A stretch of 64,000 nucleotides of DNA from an uncultured Candidatus Melainabacteria bacterium (GCA_934757255.1 CAKVLL010000001.1:52920-116919), one strand, 5' to 3'. Shown: positions 1-8,986, numbered from the stretch's first letter. The notes: generated by a model not told the origin, from the letters alone. Numbers and translations: made by a program.

Positions 1-19
1 TTATTATGTATTTATTAAA

Positions 20-3000
20 ATGAGACAATTGTTTAATAAATATATAGTATTAATTTTTGGTATCTATGCATTTTGGATCGGAGGAGTTCCTGTAATATTT
101 TCAAAAATGCTTCCTTTTGTTTGCGAAAACATAAGTGCAAATAATGATTTTAATATTGAAATTCTAAATCCAAAATTAAAACTCAACATTTTACCAAAAG
201 CAAATTTTAGTACATCGAAAATTATAATTGAAGATAAAATTAATCAAGATACTGTTGTACTAGACAATTTAAAGATAGATTTAAGATTATTACCGTTATT
301 AAGCGGACGAGTTCATGTAAATTCTATATATATAGATAATTTGCTCATAAAAGCAAGCATAAAGAAAAACATCGAACTCGACAAAAACTTCTTTAAAATT
401 TTAAACAACACAAAAATAAAATGTAATTCTTTTTGTCTGAATGAATTTTCTGTCATTCTTAGCCCACAAAATGTAAAAAAACCAATCATATATACTGGTA
501 ATAATGTTCTTTTCAAAAGAAATAGCAGATATCTTAAAGTAAATGCTGATACAAAATTTTATATAAATAATTCAACTTCTTTTGCAACAATTAAACTTTT
601 TTTACCACGCAATAATGATATAAACAGAAGTATCGTCGATATAAAAATTTCTAATCTCGATTTAAATCCTGTTGGTGATTATCTAAAGCAGTATTTACCA
701 CAAGATTTGATTGATACAAAAGGAATTATTAATATTTTTGTAAACAAAAATAGACTTAATGCTGAATTAAAAAACTGCGCTATTTTGATGAAAGATAGCG
801 CAAAGTCAATGATTTTCCCAGAATTATTAAAAATTGATGCCGATTTTAATTTAACAAGTAAAATTATTAATTTCAATTCTGTAAATATCAATTCAAAAAA
901 TATACATGCTGTTTTGAACGGCTCTTTTTCAAATTATTTGGACAAAACACTATCAGCTATAAATCTAAACGTTCAACTTGATAAATCACACGTTGAAGAT
1001 ATTGTAGACATGCTTCCGCCAATTGTTGTAGAAGAATTCAATGTTTACAAGCTCAAAAAATACAAATTTTTCGGTAATGCTATCGGAAATTTCACAATCA
1101 AAGGCGATATTTATGAACCTGATATTAATGGTGACATTTTTATTGAGAACGGAATATTAACTAAACCAATTCCAAACGCAAAAGGGGCAACGGTAAAACT
1201 TAATTTCACCGGACGATATATCAATTTTGATGTGTTTGTTCCAGCAGGTGGCACAGAAAAAGTCTGGGTAAAAGGTGGTGTCGAACTATACAACGTAAAA
1301 TATTCTGATATGCATATATGGAGTACAAAAAACGTAAATTTAGCCACAGCAGAAGAAAAAATCATACCAATACATGAAATTCTGAATTTTGTAATAGGCC
1401 CTGTCCCTATTATGGATGTAAAAGGTCTTGGCAATATTGATATCTACGTAAAAGGAAACCGCAAAAATCCTCACGTTTGGGGCGATTTGAATTTTAGAAA
1501 CGTAAAAACTTTTTTCAATGAAATCCCTAATTTAGTTTTAACCGACGCTGAAGCGACTTTGAAATTTGATGACGAAAATGCAACATTCATTACTAAAAAA
1601 GGCTTGGTTAACGGCAAAGACATTTCTATTAACGGAACTTGCAACTTGTATGGTAAATTTGATTTTGACGTTAATACAAAAAATCAAGAAATCGCATATT
1701 TATTTAACGCAATTCAAACTGCGACAATGATTGATGATGTTAAAGCAATGTTGCCAAAATTGGATGCAATGGAAGGCTTGATTGATTTACAGTTAAAAGT
1801 TTACGGTGCTGTTAAAGATATTGAGGACTTAGCGTTTAACAAAAATTTCTTTACAAAAGGTCAAATCAAATTACTTGGAAATAAATTTGCGATTCAAGGA
1901 ATAGAAGTTAGAAATACAAAAGGTGTTTTGAATTTTGACGGACAAAACGCTTCTGCGGATGTAAGTTCGTTTATTGGAGATTCAAGTTTAAGTGCAAAAG
2001 CTACTGTAAAAAACAATTTTGTTGATGCTAATATTAGTATTCCAAAATTAAATCTAAATGATTTAACACCTAAAAAAAGTGATTTACAAAATGATATCGG
2101 AAATATTTTTGTAAATGTTGCTGCCAAATATAAAGGCAAGCTTGACCCGATTGAATTGAACAGAATGAGTTTTGTTGCAAAAATTCTTGGTGTTGCACCA
2201 AATAACAAACTCAAAATTTCAAATGGCACTGTAACTTTGAACAACGACAAGTTAAAAATTTCAAACATCCATGGCAATCTCGCCGACAGTCAATTCAATA
2301 TAAATCTTGATGTAGGAAACGTAACAGGTAAACCACATATTAACGGCATTATCGGTTTAAAAGCATTTGATTTATCTTGTATTAATACCCTTTCAGAATA
2401 TTCAATTATTCCAAAAGATATAAAAAATACTTTAAATAAAATTAAGTTTAATGAAGGTAAAAAAATCAATCTTAATGCAAAAATCAACCATAACAGAATC
2501 AACGCATATACTGATTTAGGCGGTTTATCTTTTGTATATACACCACTTGAACTTCCTGTAAAAATAATCAATGGTAGCCTTATCATGCGCAACAATGGAT
2601 TAAGATTAAATAAAATTAATCTTCTTGCTGATAATATGCCAATTCTTGCTGATGGTGAAATTTATGATTTGTTCAACAAACAAAATTTCAATTTATACTT
2701 TAATTCTAAGCCACGCCAAGATTTTATAGATAAATACATTAACAAAAATCAAATTTATCCTGTAAAAGTAAAAGGTGACATTGTTTATTCTGCAAAAGCA
2801 AAAGGCATTTTAAATGATTTTGACCTTAAAACAAATATTAACATGGCGAAAGATTCAAGCATTTATCACCTTGGCGCGACTGTCGGTGATATAGAAAATG
2901 CAATTGTTTTGAATTTAGATACAAGAGTTCAGAATCAAAACATTTTAAAAATCAAAGAATTTTCTTACGACAAAATTGTTTCTTCCCAAAGTGGACGTGA

Positions 3001-4363
3001 AACAAGATTGAACATGCTTAAATCTCATGGCGAAATTGATTTATTAAAAGACGATTTGAAATTTAAAGATTTAATAATAAAAACACAAAATCCAACTGAC
3101 GCAAGAATTTTTAATATAATTTTCAGAAAACCAAATATAAAACAAGGTCAATTCACATCAGATTTAAAATTCAATGGTAAAGCTTCTGCGCCAAAACTTA
3201 TTGGTTCTTTTCACATTTTTGAAACTGACATTCCTTTTTTAGATACGACGATGAAAAATATTACGTTCTTATTTAAAGATAAAACTATTGATATTTATTC
3301 CATTGGCGAAGTCTTAGGTAATGATGTAAAAATTCAAGCGGTTTTACGGAATAAACTTACTCCTCCTTATTATGTTGAAAAAGCAGTTCTTAATACAAAA
3401 CTTTTAGATTTAAACCATATTACTAATTTAATAAAACTTTCACAAGTTGATAACAATCAAAATTTAGATTCTTTAGAAGAATTTGATTTAACATCTATTG
3501 TTATCAGAAACTTAAAAATGAACGCTGATAGTATTCACCTTAGAAATATTATTGCAGAAAATTTTGAAGCAAATGCTTCTTTAAATGAAAAACAAATTTT
3601 CAATGTTCATAATTTTAAATTTGATATTGCAAACGGAACATTAGGCGGTAATTTTAATTATAATCTTAAAAACAACAATACAGGCTTGAAGATTAAAGCT
3701 CGTGATATTGATGCAAACGATTTATCTATCGCCCTATTTGATTTGCAGAACCAAATTTATGGTGACTTAACAGGTGATATAACACTATCTTGTAATGGAA
3801 CAAATTTCGATAAATGCATGCAAACGCTTAATGGAAGTACAAACTTTAGCGTTGCAAACGGCAGAATGCCAAAACTTGGTTCTTTGGAATACTTGCTAAA
3901 AGCCGGAAACTTAGTTAAAGGCGGTTTAACAGGCGTTTCAATTAACAGCGTTATAGATATTATTACACCATTAAAAACAGGTAATTTCTCTGATATCATT
4001 GGCGATATTAAAATCAAAGACGGTATTGCGAAAGATATAGAAATCACAACTCGCGGCAAAGACTTAAGTTTATTTATAAGTGGTAACTACAATTTTTCGA
4101 ACTCTAATGCGGAAATGGAAGTTTTAGGACTTTTATCAAAAAAAATCTCTACAATGTTTGGTCCTTTGGGGAATGTATCTTTAAACACTTTATTTAATGT
4201 CATTCCTGGGATTGATTTAACCAAAGAAACTAAAGTATTAGAACATATAAATAAAATTCCGGGAATTGAACTTTCTAATAAAGCTTATCGTAAATTTGTT
4301 GCCGAAATCAAAGGTAACATTAACGGAGATAATTATGTTACAAGCTTTAAATGGATAAATTAA
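20..4363 (+). CDS. Very large AsmA/TamB-like envelope protein
   Basis: About 1447 residues. One hydrophobic segment lies near the N-terminus (about residues 8-28), followed by a very long stretch of alternating short beta strands rich in Asn, Lys, Ile and Asp, typical of AsmA/TamB/YhdP-type proteins that span the periplasm and move phospholipid between membranes. The last 250 residues (around GSTNFSVANGRMPKLGSLEY to the end) resemble the AsmA C-terminal domain. Family assignment rests on architecture and remembered sequence style. No Shine-Dalgarno precedes the ATG at 20, and the window edge hides most of the upstream region, so a slightly earlier start is possible. It fits with the MlaE permease and DUF2993 protein elsewhere in the window as envelope lipid machinery. 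Confidence 0.75.
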   Translation: MRQLFNKYIVLIFGIYAFWIGGVPVIFSKMLPFVCENISANNDFNIEILNPKLKLNILPKANFSTSKIIIEDKINQDTVVLDNLKIDLRLLPLLSGRVHVNSIYIDNLLIKASIKKNIELDKNFFKILNNTKIKCNSFCLNEFSVILSPQNVKKPIIYTGNNVLFKRNSRYLKVNADTKFYINNSTSFATIKLFLPRNNDINRSIVDIKISNLDLNPVGDYLKQYLPQDLIDTKGIINIFVNKNRLNAELKNCAILMKDSAKSMIFPELLKIDADFNLTSKIINFNSVNINSKNIHAVLNGSFSNYLDKTLSAINLNVQLDKSHVEDIVDMLPPIVVEEFNVYKLKKYKFFGNAIGNFTIKGDIYEPDINGDIFIENGILTKPIPNAKGATVKLNFTGRYINFDVFVPAGGTEKVWVKGGVELYNVKYSDMHIWSTKNVNLATAEEKIIPIHEILNFVIGPVPIMDVKGLGNIDIYVKGNRKNPHVWGDLNFRNVKTFFNEIPNLVLTDAEATLKFDDENATFITKKGLVNGKDISINGTCNLYGKFDFDVNTKNQEIAYLFNAIQTATMIDDVKAMLPKLDAMEGLIDLQLKVYGAVKDIEDLAFNKNFFTKGQIKLLGNKFAIQGIEVRNTKGVLNFDGQNASADVSSFIGDSSLSAKATVKNNFVDANISIPKLNLNDLTPKKSDLQNDIGNIFVNVAAKYKGKLDPIELNRMSFVAKILGVAPNNKLKISNGTVTLNNDKLKISNIHGNLADSQFNINLDVGNVTGKPHINGIIGLKAFDLSCINTLSEYSIIPKDIKNTLNKIKFNEGKKINLNAKINHNRINAYTDLGGLSFVYTPLELPVKIINGSLIMRNNGLRLNKINLLADNMPILADGEIYDLFNKQNFNLYFNSKPRQDFIDKYINKNQIYPVKVKGDIVYSAKAKGILNDFDLKTNINMAKDSSIYHLGATVGDIENAIVLNLDTRVQNQNILKIKEFSYDKIVSSQSGRETRLNMLKSHGEIDLLKDDLKFKDLIIKTQNPTDARIFNIIFRKPNIKQGQFTSDLKFNGKASAPKLIGSFHIFETDIPFLDTTMKNITFLFKDKTIDIYSIGEVLGNDVKIQAVLRNKLTPPYYVEKAVLNTKLLDLNHITNLIKLSQVDNNQNLDSLEEFDLTSIVIRNLKMNADSIHLRNIIAENFEANASLNEKQIFNVHNFKFDIANGTLGGNFNYNLKNNNTGLKIKARDIDANDLSIALFDLQNQIYGDLTGDITLSCNGTNFDKCMQTLNGSTNFSVANGRMPKLGSLEYLLKAGNLVKGGLTGVSINSVIDIITPLKTGNFSDIIGDIKIKDGIAKDIEITTRGKDLSLFISGNYNFSNSNAEMEVLGLLSKKISTMFGPLGNVSLNTLFNVIPGIDLTKETKVLEHINKIPGIELSNKAYRKFVAEIKGNINGDNYVTSFKWIN

Positions 4364-4455
4364 ACGCTCTTATCAGCACTTCCGTCCGATAAAAATAAGC
4401 GCACGCAACCCCCTCTCCCTCAAGGCATTACTGTCCATGATAATTTTCATTAAAA

Positions 4456-4854
4456 GAACATCACTCGCGCCGCGAACGTGCAGCGATTAGCTGCGATAGT
4501 GAGCGAGAAGTGCAAGCTCTGCTTGCTACATCCATTTAGACCACAACCGTAAGGTTGTAGAAAACAGTGCGTAGAAAATGAAGAATTATTTTGAAATAAA
4601 AAAGTTTTTTGAAATGTCCTTTTCTTTCTCTTTTGTTGCGATAAAAAGATTTCTCACTTTACTTCCAAGTTGGTAAGTGTACCTACAAGCTGAAAGTATT
4701 TACCCCAGAAAAGAACAAAAAGAAAGAGAAAACACGCTACCGCTTCCTACGCTCTTACGAGCGTTAGATAAAATGGATGATTAGCAAGCAGAGCTTGCAC
4801 TTCTCGCTCACTATCGCAGCTAATCGCTGCACGTTCGCGGCGCGAGTGTCGTTC
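4456..4854. repeat. 400-bp element with about 83-bp inverted arms
   Basis: The left arm 4456-4538 is the reverse complement of the right arm 4769-4854 with only a few mismatches or indels. The arms are far more GC-rich than the surroundings and contain nested small palindromes such as GCAGCGATTAGCTGC. The 230-bp centre holds further imperfect complementarity and small hairpins (4543-4558, 4750-4763). No open frame is visible inside. It looks like a non-autonomous mobile element or a long cruciform; no transposase is present in it. Confidence 0.85.
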
Positions 4855-5023
4855 AATTTAAGTCTTAACTAAATTTTTGTAATCTAGTTATGTTGATTTT
4901 ATTCTATTTTAGAAAATTTTCTAAAAATTATAAGTTGAAAGTTGTTTTAAATATATTCAATGTCAAATAAGTTTCTAAAGAGCAATAATGCCCTAGGGAA
5001 TTACAAAAAAATTTTCTTTGTTG

Positions 5024-5029
5024 TAAAAT
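5024..5029 (+). promoter_or_regulatory. Candidate -10 box, near-leaderless start
   Basis: TAAAAT lies seven bases before the ATG at 5037, and no Shine-Dalgarno is visible. It resembles the six-base arrangement seen at ten other genes in this window. Confidence 0.35.
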
Positions 5030-5036
5030 TCAATAT

Positions 5037-5372
5037 ATGAAAAAAGTTTTGAAAATATTATTTGTATTTTTAAGCTTCTTTTTCTTGCAAGGTGTAACGC
5101 AAAATATGCCTTCGCAAGATGTTTTTGATGCAATAAATTATATTCAAAACGACTATCAAAATATTGTTTTAACGTCCCAAAATTTAAACCAAGACCTTAT
5201 TATTACAAGCAAAAGTGATAATTCTTCGAATTTTACGTATGATGAAGATTTTGGACTTATTCAGAATAATAAAACAAATTCATTTTCAAAAACAAATCCT
5301 CATTCTCAAAGAGGAAACATTCATAATTTATCAATCTATTTAAATTCAGCAATCTTTATTAGAGCACCGTAG
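5037..5372 (+). CDS. Small secreted protein of unknown function
   Basis: 111 residues. The first 20 or so (MKKVLKILFVFLSFFFLQG) look like a Sec signal peptide. The mature part is polar, rich in Asn, Gln and Ser, with no recognised domain. There is no Shine-Dalgarno; a TAAAAT box just upstream suggests a nearly leaderless mRNA. Forty-four bases separate it from oadG. It may be lineage-specific. The signal peptide is the main evidence that it is a real gene. Confidence 0.55.
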   Translation: MKKVLKILFVFLSFFFLQGVTQNMPSQDVFDAINYIQNDYQNIVLTSQNLNQDLIITSKSDNSSNFTYDEDFGLIQNNKTNSFSKTNPHSQRGNIHNLSIYLNSAIFIRAP

Positions 5373-5416
5373 TTTATTCCCTTTAGATAAAAATAGAATA
5401 ATAAAGGAGAATAATT

Positions 5417-5662
5417 ATGGATTTAACATTATTAAAAGACGGTGTCTTTGTAATGGTTATTGGTATGGGTACTGTATTTATTTTTCTAACAATTATGATT
5501 TTTGCAATGAATATTAATAGCAAAATTTTGCAAATTGTGAATAAATACTTCCCAGAAGAAATTCCGGAAGAAAAGAAACCAAGAAAGAACACCTCTAAAG
5601 ATGAAGAAGCAATCGCATTAGCTATCGCTTGCGCGTTCGCTAATGCTAATAAACAAGCCTAA
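5417..5662 (+). CDS. OadG-type sodium-pump decarboxylase gamma subunit
   Basis: 81 residues. A single N-terminal transmembrane helix carries the sequence VMVIGMGTVFIFLTIMIF, the hallmark of the OadG family (small anchoring subunit of sodium-pumping oxaloacetate or methylmalonyl-CoA decarboxylases). A charged linker with EEIPEEKKPRKN follows, then an alanine-rich tail AIALAIACAFANANKQA. A good AAGGAG Shine-Dalgarno precedes the ATG. The neighbour downstream is a 39-residue membrane peptide; the catalytic alpha and beta subunits are not next to it here, so the complex must be encoded elsewhere or this subunit serves another purpose. Confidence 0.8.
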   Translation: MDLTLLKDGVFVMVIGMGTVFIFLTIMIFAMNINSKILQIVNKYFPEEIPEEKKPRKNTSKDEEAIALAIACAFANANKQA

Positions 5663-5676
5663 TATAGGAGGTTTTT

Positions 5677-5796
5677 ATGGAAAATGAAAATGAAACTTAC
5701 AAAGAAGCGCATGGTTCTGGCTTTATAAGTACAATAGTATTTATGGTTGTGGCTGTCGGAGTTATGATGGCTTTAAGGTATTTTCTACATTATTAG
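5677..5796 (+). CDS. 39-residue single-span membrane protein
   Basis: Small frame starting MENENETYKEAHGSGF with one predicted transmembrane helix (about residues 17-35, rich in Val, Met and Ala) and the tail LRYFLHY. A perfect AGGAGG lies at 5666-5671, six bases-plus before the ATG, and a strong terminator follows directly. It starts 14 bases after oadG, so the two are probably co-transcribed. Function is unknown; an accessory subunit of the sodium-pump decarboxylase is an inference from position only. Confidence 0.65.
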   Translation: MENENETYKEAHGSGFISTIVFMVVAVGVMMALRYFLHY

Positions 5797-5801
5797 TTTA
5801 G

Positions 5802-5832
5802 AAATAGGGGCGGCTTTCAGCCGCCCCTATTT
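5802..5832 (+). terminator. Rho-independent-type hairpin after the oadG pair
   Basis: A 13-bp stem AAATAGGGGCGGC / GCCGCCCCTATTT closes a TTTCA loop. Little U-tract follows. It separates the oadG operon from the SEC-C gene. Confidence 0.8.
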
Positions 5833-5919
5833 ACTTTCCTAAAATCTTACCTAGTCGTATCATTGCTAACACACTTTGTTTAATGTATTCTTTATGTAAA
5901 GACTAATGAGGAGATGGCA

Positions 5920-7167
5920 ATGACAGTTATTGAAAAAATTAACGAAATAAATGATGCATTAAAAGAAATTTTTGATTTTACACAATCTAATGAAATAATA
6001 AAAACTGACTTTGATGAATACTTGGCAACAATTGGTGCTCGAAATATTTCTTTAAATCAAATGGAAAAAATATTTTTGCCATATATTTTTGAACGTAAAA
6101 TTCAAGGTAAATCAATCTTAGAAATGTATAAAGAGGAAAAAGGTTCAAAAGATATTATAGAAAAGCTTGCACAAGCCCAAAACTCTATTTTTGAAATCAA
6201 AAAAATTCTTAAAAACGGATTTGAATTGTACAATTTGGTAAATGAAAAAACTTATAAAGTCCTTTCACTTACTAAAATGACTAATTTTAGAGGAATTTAT
6301 GCAGGACAATATATTGTAGCGAGAATTTTTGAGTTTGATGACAATGAATATTATGTAATAGAAATCTCAAGTGTTCTTTCTCATTCACAAAAAGAAGAAG
6401 CTTACAGATATGCAGTTATGAAACTTGTTAATTCTCCACGCTTGTTGTATTTGGACAATACTGAAAAAGAAAATGAAATTAAATCAACAATTGCGGATAT
6501 GTACGCGAAATTTATTAAAACTTTTGATAAAGATTTAATTTTAACAACAAATAAACACGCTGACGATATTATTGGCGCGTTCAATGAAGGTGAAGATATC
6601 GATTTATCTGATAAAGGTTGTGACGTCAAGGAATTCAAGTTCTTCCACGTAAAAGAATTAGATAATAATTATTCAAACTTCTTGGAAAATTCTATGGGTG
6701 GTTTTTCTTCGCACAATGAAATTTATGATGTTGCAGTTATTTTTGATAAAGAAAATGGGCTTTATGCAATTCCTTTCTACGAAACGTTTTCTAAAATTTT
6801 CGAAAACAAAGACTCTGTAGAAAATGCAAAAGCTTGCGTAGAATACTTTTTGACAAACGATTCAATTCCAAATACTATTTTGGAAAGAGTTTCTACTCAA
6901 TACCCTAATTTTATGGAAGTGATTAATGAAATTATGGGTACAAATTATACGTTTGAAGAAATGATTAAGACGTATAAATCAGAGTATTTAAATGGCAAGA
7001 TTTATTCTTCCGCAACTGTATTATTCTGTTCAAAGGTATTCTCTGAAATCTTTGATTATATTTCAGAGCCAAAACCTCAAGCACCTGTAATCAACGAAAA
7101 AGTTGGCAGAAACGACCCTTGCCCTTGCGGTAGTGGTAAAAAATTCAAAAATTGCTGTGGAAAATAA
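5920..7167 (+). CDS. SEC-C motif protein of unknown function
   Basis: About 415 residues. The extreme C-terminus is a classic SEC-C zinc-binding motif, GRNDPCPCGSGKKFKNCCGK, as found at the end of SecA and many uncharacterised proteins. The remaining 390 residues are acidic, helical in appearance and lack a recognised domain. GAGGAG at 5908-5913 overlaps the first possible ATG (5914) but sits six bases before the second ATG at 5920, so 5920 is taken as the start. A terminator follows the stop. Role unknown; SEC-C usually indicates a protein- or ribosome-associated factor. Confidence 0.8.
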   Translation: MTVIEKINEINDALKEIFDFTQSNEIIKTDFDEYLATIGARNISLNQMEKIFLPYIFERKIQGKSILEMYKEEKGSKDIIEKLAQAQNSIFEIKKILKNGFELYNLVNEKTYKVLSLTKMTNFRGIYAGQYIVARIFEFDDNEYYVIEISSVLSHSQKEEAYRYAVMKLVNSPRLLYLDNTEKENEIKSTIADMYAKFIKTFDKDLILTTNKHADDIIGAFNEGEDIDLSDKGCDVKEFKFFHVKELDNNYSNFLENSMGGFSSHNEIYDVAVIFDKENGLYAIPFYETFSKIFENKDSVENAKACVEYFLTNDSIPNTILERVSTQYPNFMEVINEIMGTNYTFEEMIKTYKSEYLNGKIYSSATVLFCSKVFSEIFDYISEPKPQAPVINEKVGRNDPCPCGSGKKFKNCCGK

Positions 7168-7184
7168 AAAGTTCTAAATAGCTT

Positions 7185-7216
7185 TAGGCATAGTATCTAA
7201 AAGCATACTATGCCTA
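7185..7216 (+). terminator. Rho-independent terminator after SEC-C gene
   Basis: Stem TAGGCATAGTAT / ATACTATGCCTA with an 8-base loop followed by a run of T. Confidence 0.88.
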
Positions 7217-7220
7217 TTTT

Positions 7221-7876
7221 TTGTTACACAATATAAAACTCCAACGCTATTAAACATAACTAAACATTATTAAGTTTTTTAAACTTCTATAAAGATTTGT
7301 AAAAAAATAAGAAGAAACAGTTTACTTTTGTTATATAGTGTTGCAATAATGTAATTGTAAGAAGTATATATCACAAATCTAAAGCGTAAATACATGGAAT
7401 GTATGTTTTGAGTAAGTGGAGCAAGCAAAGGATGCGAGCAAGCTTATGAAAAATATGTGGTAAATCGTTTAATAGGTCAAAGGGTAACGCTTGCTGTTTG
7501 ATGGTGTATACGGAAAAGTCGATAAGTGAATAGGTGAATGAGTGAATAAGTTCTTTATAGATTTATTTATAAAGACATATTCGTTCAGTATACCTAGTTA
7601 CGAAAGAAAATTTAATATGAACTTATTCACATATTCACTTATTGACTCATTCACTTCAAAGTACATATCAAGAAAGAGAGTATAAACCAAAAGCCGTGAG
7701 TTTTCACAGGCTTAGTTGGGCTGAATTAAATTCTGATTTAATTCAGTCACAAGAGAAACTGTGCTTTTTTTAGGAATACAGAGATTAATAAAGAAAAAAC
7801 GAGTAACATAGAAGGCTGCGCAAGGAGAGCGCAGTAATTAGAGTACGTATCGAGAGAAGAGAAAGGAGATCCAACT
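7221..7876 (+). promoter_or_regulatory. Long structured leader region of flagellin
   Basis: About 650 bases without a gene. It contains a possible fold in which GAGCAAGC (around 7434) can pair with GCTTGCTG (around 7490), a palindromic octamer element (7518-7654), a hairpin 7691-7713 (AAGCCGTGA / TCAC-GGCTT), a perfect 10-bp hairpin 7721-7746 (CTGAATTAAA / TTTAATTCAG) and a short CACA/TGTG stem followed by a T-run ending near 7771. The flagellin ribosome site AAGGAG is at about 7863. No known riboswitch consensus was recognised. Confidence 0.5.
7518..7654. repeat. Palindromic element with tandem-octamer arms, copy 1
   Basis: The left arm 7518-7553 reads as four octamers (GTCGATAA, GTGAATAG, GTGAATGA, GTGAATAA) then GTTC. 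The right arm 7619-7654 is the inverted counterpart, beginning GAAC. The 65-bp AT-rich core lies between GTTC and GAAC. The same design occurs at 16780-16915 and 35576-35692. Confidence 0.8.
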
Positions 7877-8872
7877 ATGACACTCACAATCAACACAAAC
7901 ATTTCGTCAATCATCACTCAAAGAAATTTGAACAATGCGACGAACAGCTTGAACCAATCTATAGAACGTATGACTACGGGCTATAAGATTAACCACGCAA
8001 AAGACAACGCTGCCGGTTATTCTATTTCAAACATGTGGAACACCCAATTAGGTTCTTTAGATGTTGCAGCTGATAACGCAGCTACAGGTTCTGACTTGTT
8101 GACAACCGCAGAACAAACTTACAGTTTGTTAACAGAACACTTGCAACGTATTAGAGATTTAACCGAACAAGCTGCTAACGGAACTTACGGTTCATCATCA
8201 TTAAAAGCTATTCAATCAGAAGTTGTTGCAAGATTGCAAGAAATCAGCCGTATTGCAGCAAACTCAGAATTCAACGGTATTAAGCTAATGTCTTATACAC
8301 AAGATGGTGATGGCACTGGAATCACAAAAGAAGGTATAAATCTTCAGGTTGGTTTATATGCAGATGACAACAGTGTGATTAACTTAGATGTATCTTTATT
8401 TAAAGATGCCAGCGTTAAAGGATTGTTTAATAAAACAATGACAGGAATGGATAAAATAGAGGACTCATTAAAAGCAGCAAATAATAATACAGCACCTGAT
8501 TTAAAAACAGATGATGGTTTAGAAATTTTTGCAGCTGCTTGCTCAGGATTACAAAAGAAAGGTGATAAGTTTATATTGCAGGATGACAAAGACAATCAAG
8601 CAAATAAAATGTTAGCATATCTTGACGAAGCTATTAATGAAATTTCAAGAAGAACAACTGCAATTGGTGCTGCTCAAAACAGAGTAGATTCAGCTATTTC
8701 TGCAATTGATGTTCAATCACAAAATTTGACATCATCATTATCTACGCTTAGAGATACTGATGTAGCTGAAGAATCATCAAATTATATTCAAGCACAAATC
8801 TTGCAACAAGCATCTGCTACATTATTAGCAACTGCTAACCAAACTCCAAGTATCGCATTGAACTTAATTTAA
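7877..8872 (+). CDS. Flagellin
   Basis: 331 residues. The N-terminal D0/D1 helices (INTNISSIITQRNLNNA, then the MTTGYKINHAKDNAAGYSIS region) and the C-terminal D1/D0 (SSLSTLRDTDVAEESSNY and the final leucine/isoleucine-rich tail) are canonical. The central part is short and of lower GC, so the outer domains are small. The segment LQRIRDLTEQAANG matches the D1 region recognised by TLR5 in Salmonella-type flagellins. A strong AAGGAG precedes the ATG and a strong terminator follows. It is monocistronic here; fliE and fliF are 8 kb away. Confidence 0.96.
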   Translation: MTLTINTNISSIITQRNLNNATNSLNQSIERMTTGYKINHAKDNAAGYSISNMWNTQLGSLDVAADNAATGSDLLTTAEQTYSLLTEHLQRIRDLTEQAANGTYGSSSLKAIQSEVVARLQEISRIAANSEFNGIKLMSYTQDGDGTGITKEGINLQVGLYADDNSVINLDVSLFKDASVKGLFNKTMTGMDKIEDSLKAANNNTAPDLKTDDGLEIFAAACSGLQKKGDKFILQDDKDNQANKMLAYLDEAINEISRRTTAIGAAQNRVDSAISAIDVQSQNLTSSLSTLRDTDVAEESSNYIQAQILQQASATLLATANQTPSIALNLI

Positions 8873-8933
8873 GGTCAGGTGATATATGGATAAAACTTAT
8901 TATTCGTGTAAGTTTGTTGGTTAGGGTAATGTC

Positions 8934-8969
8934 AAAAGAGCGGATGAGTGAATGCTCATCCGCTCTTTT
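8934..8969 (+). terminator. Rho-independent terminator of flagellin
   Basis: A 15-bp perfect stem AAAAGAGCGGATGAG / CTCATCCGCTCTTTT with loop TGAATG and flanking A and T runs; it may also act on the opposing gene at 8987. Confidence 0.93.
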
Positions 8970-8986
8970 TAATATAAAAAATTAAC

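Larger units (their letters stand above)
4364..5036. other. Gene-free stretch carrying a long inverted repeat
   Basis: No convincing coding frame. It holds a roughly 400-bp element with near-perfect inverted arms (listed separately) and, at 4932-4944, a heptamer-type GTTGAAA motif followed by an AT-rich tail resembling the core of the palindromic elements seen elsewhere in the window. The last 15 bases form a candidate promoter for the next gene. Confidence 0.8.

Noticed and set aside
7518..7525. GTCGATAA as a sigma28 -10 box for flagellin
   Set aside because: It is the first octamer of the palindromic arm, has no TAAAGTTT at the right distance and lies 350 bases from the gene.
7681..7771. 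c-di-GMP-I (GEMM) riboswitch upstream of flagellin
   Set aside because: The conserved GCAAACC, GNRA tetraloop receptor and ACGCAAAGCC blocks are not present; only generic hairpins are seen.
8887..8925. 12-codon frame after flagellin with an AGGTGA upstream
   Set aside because: Too short, inside the terminator leader, no supporting features.
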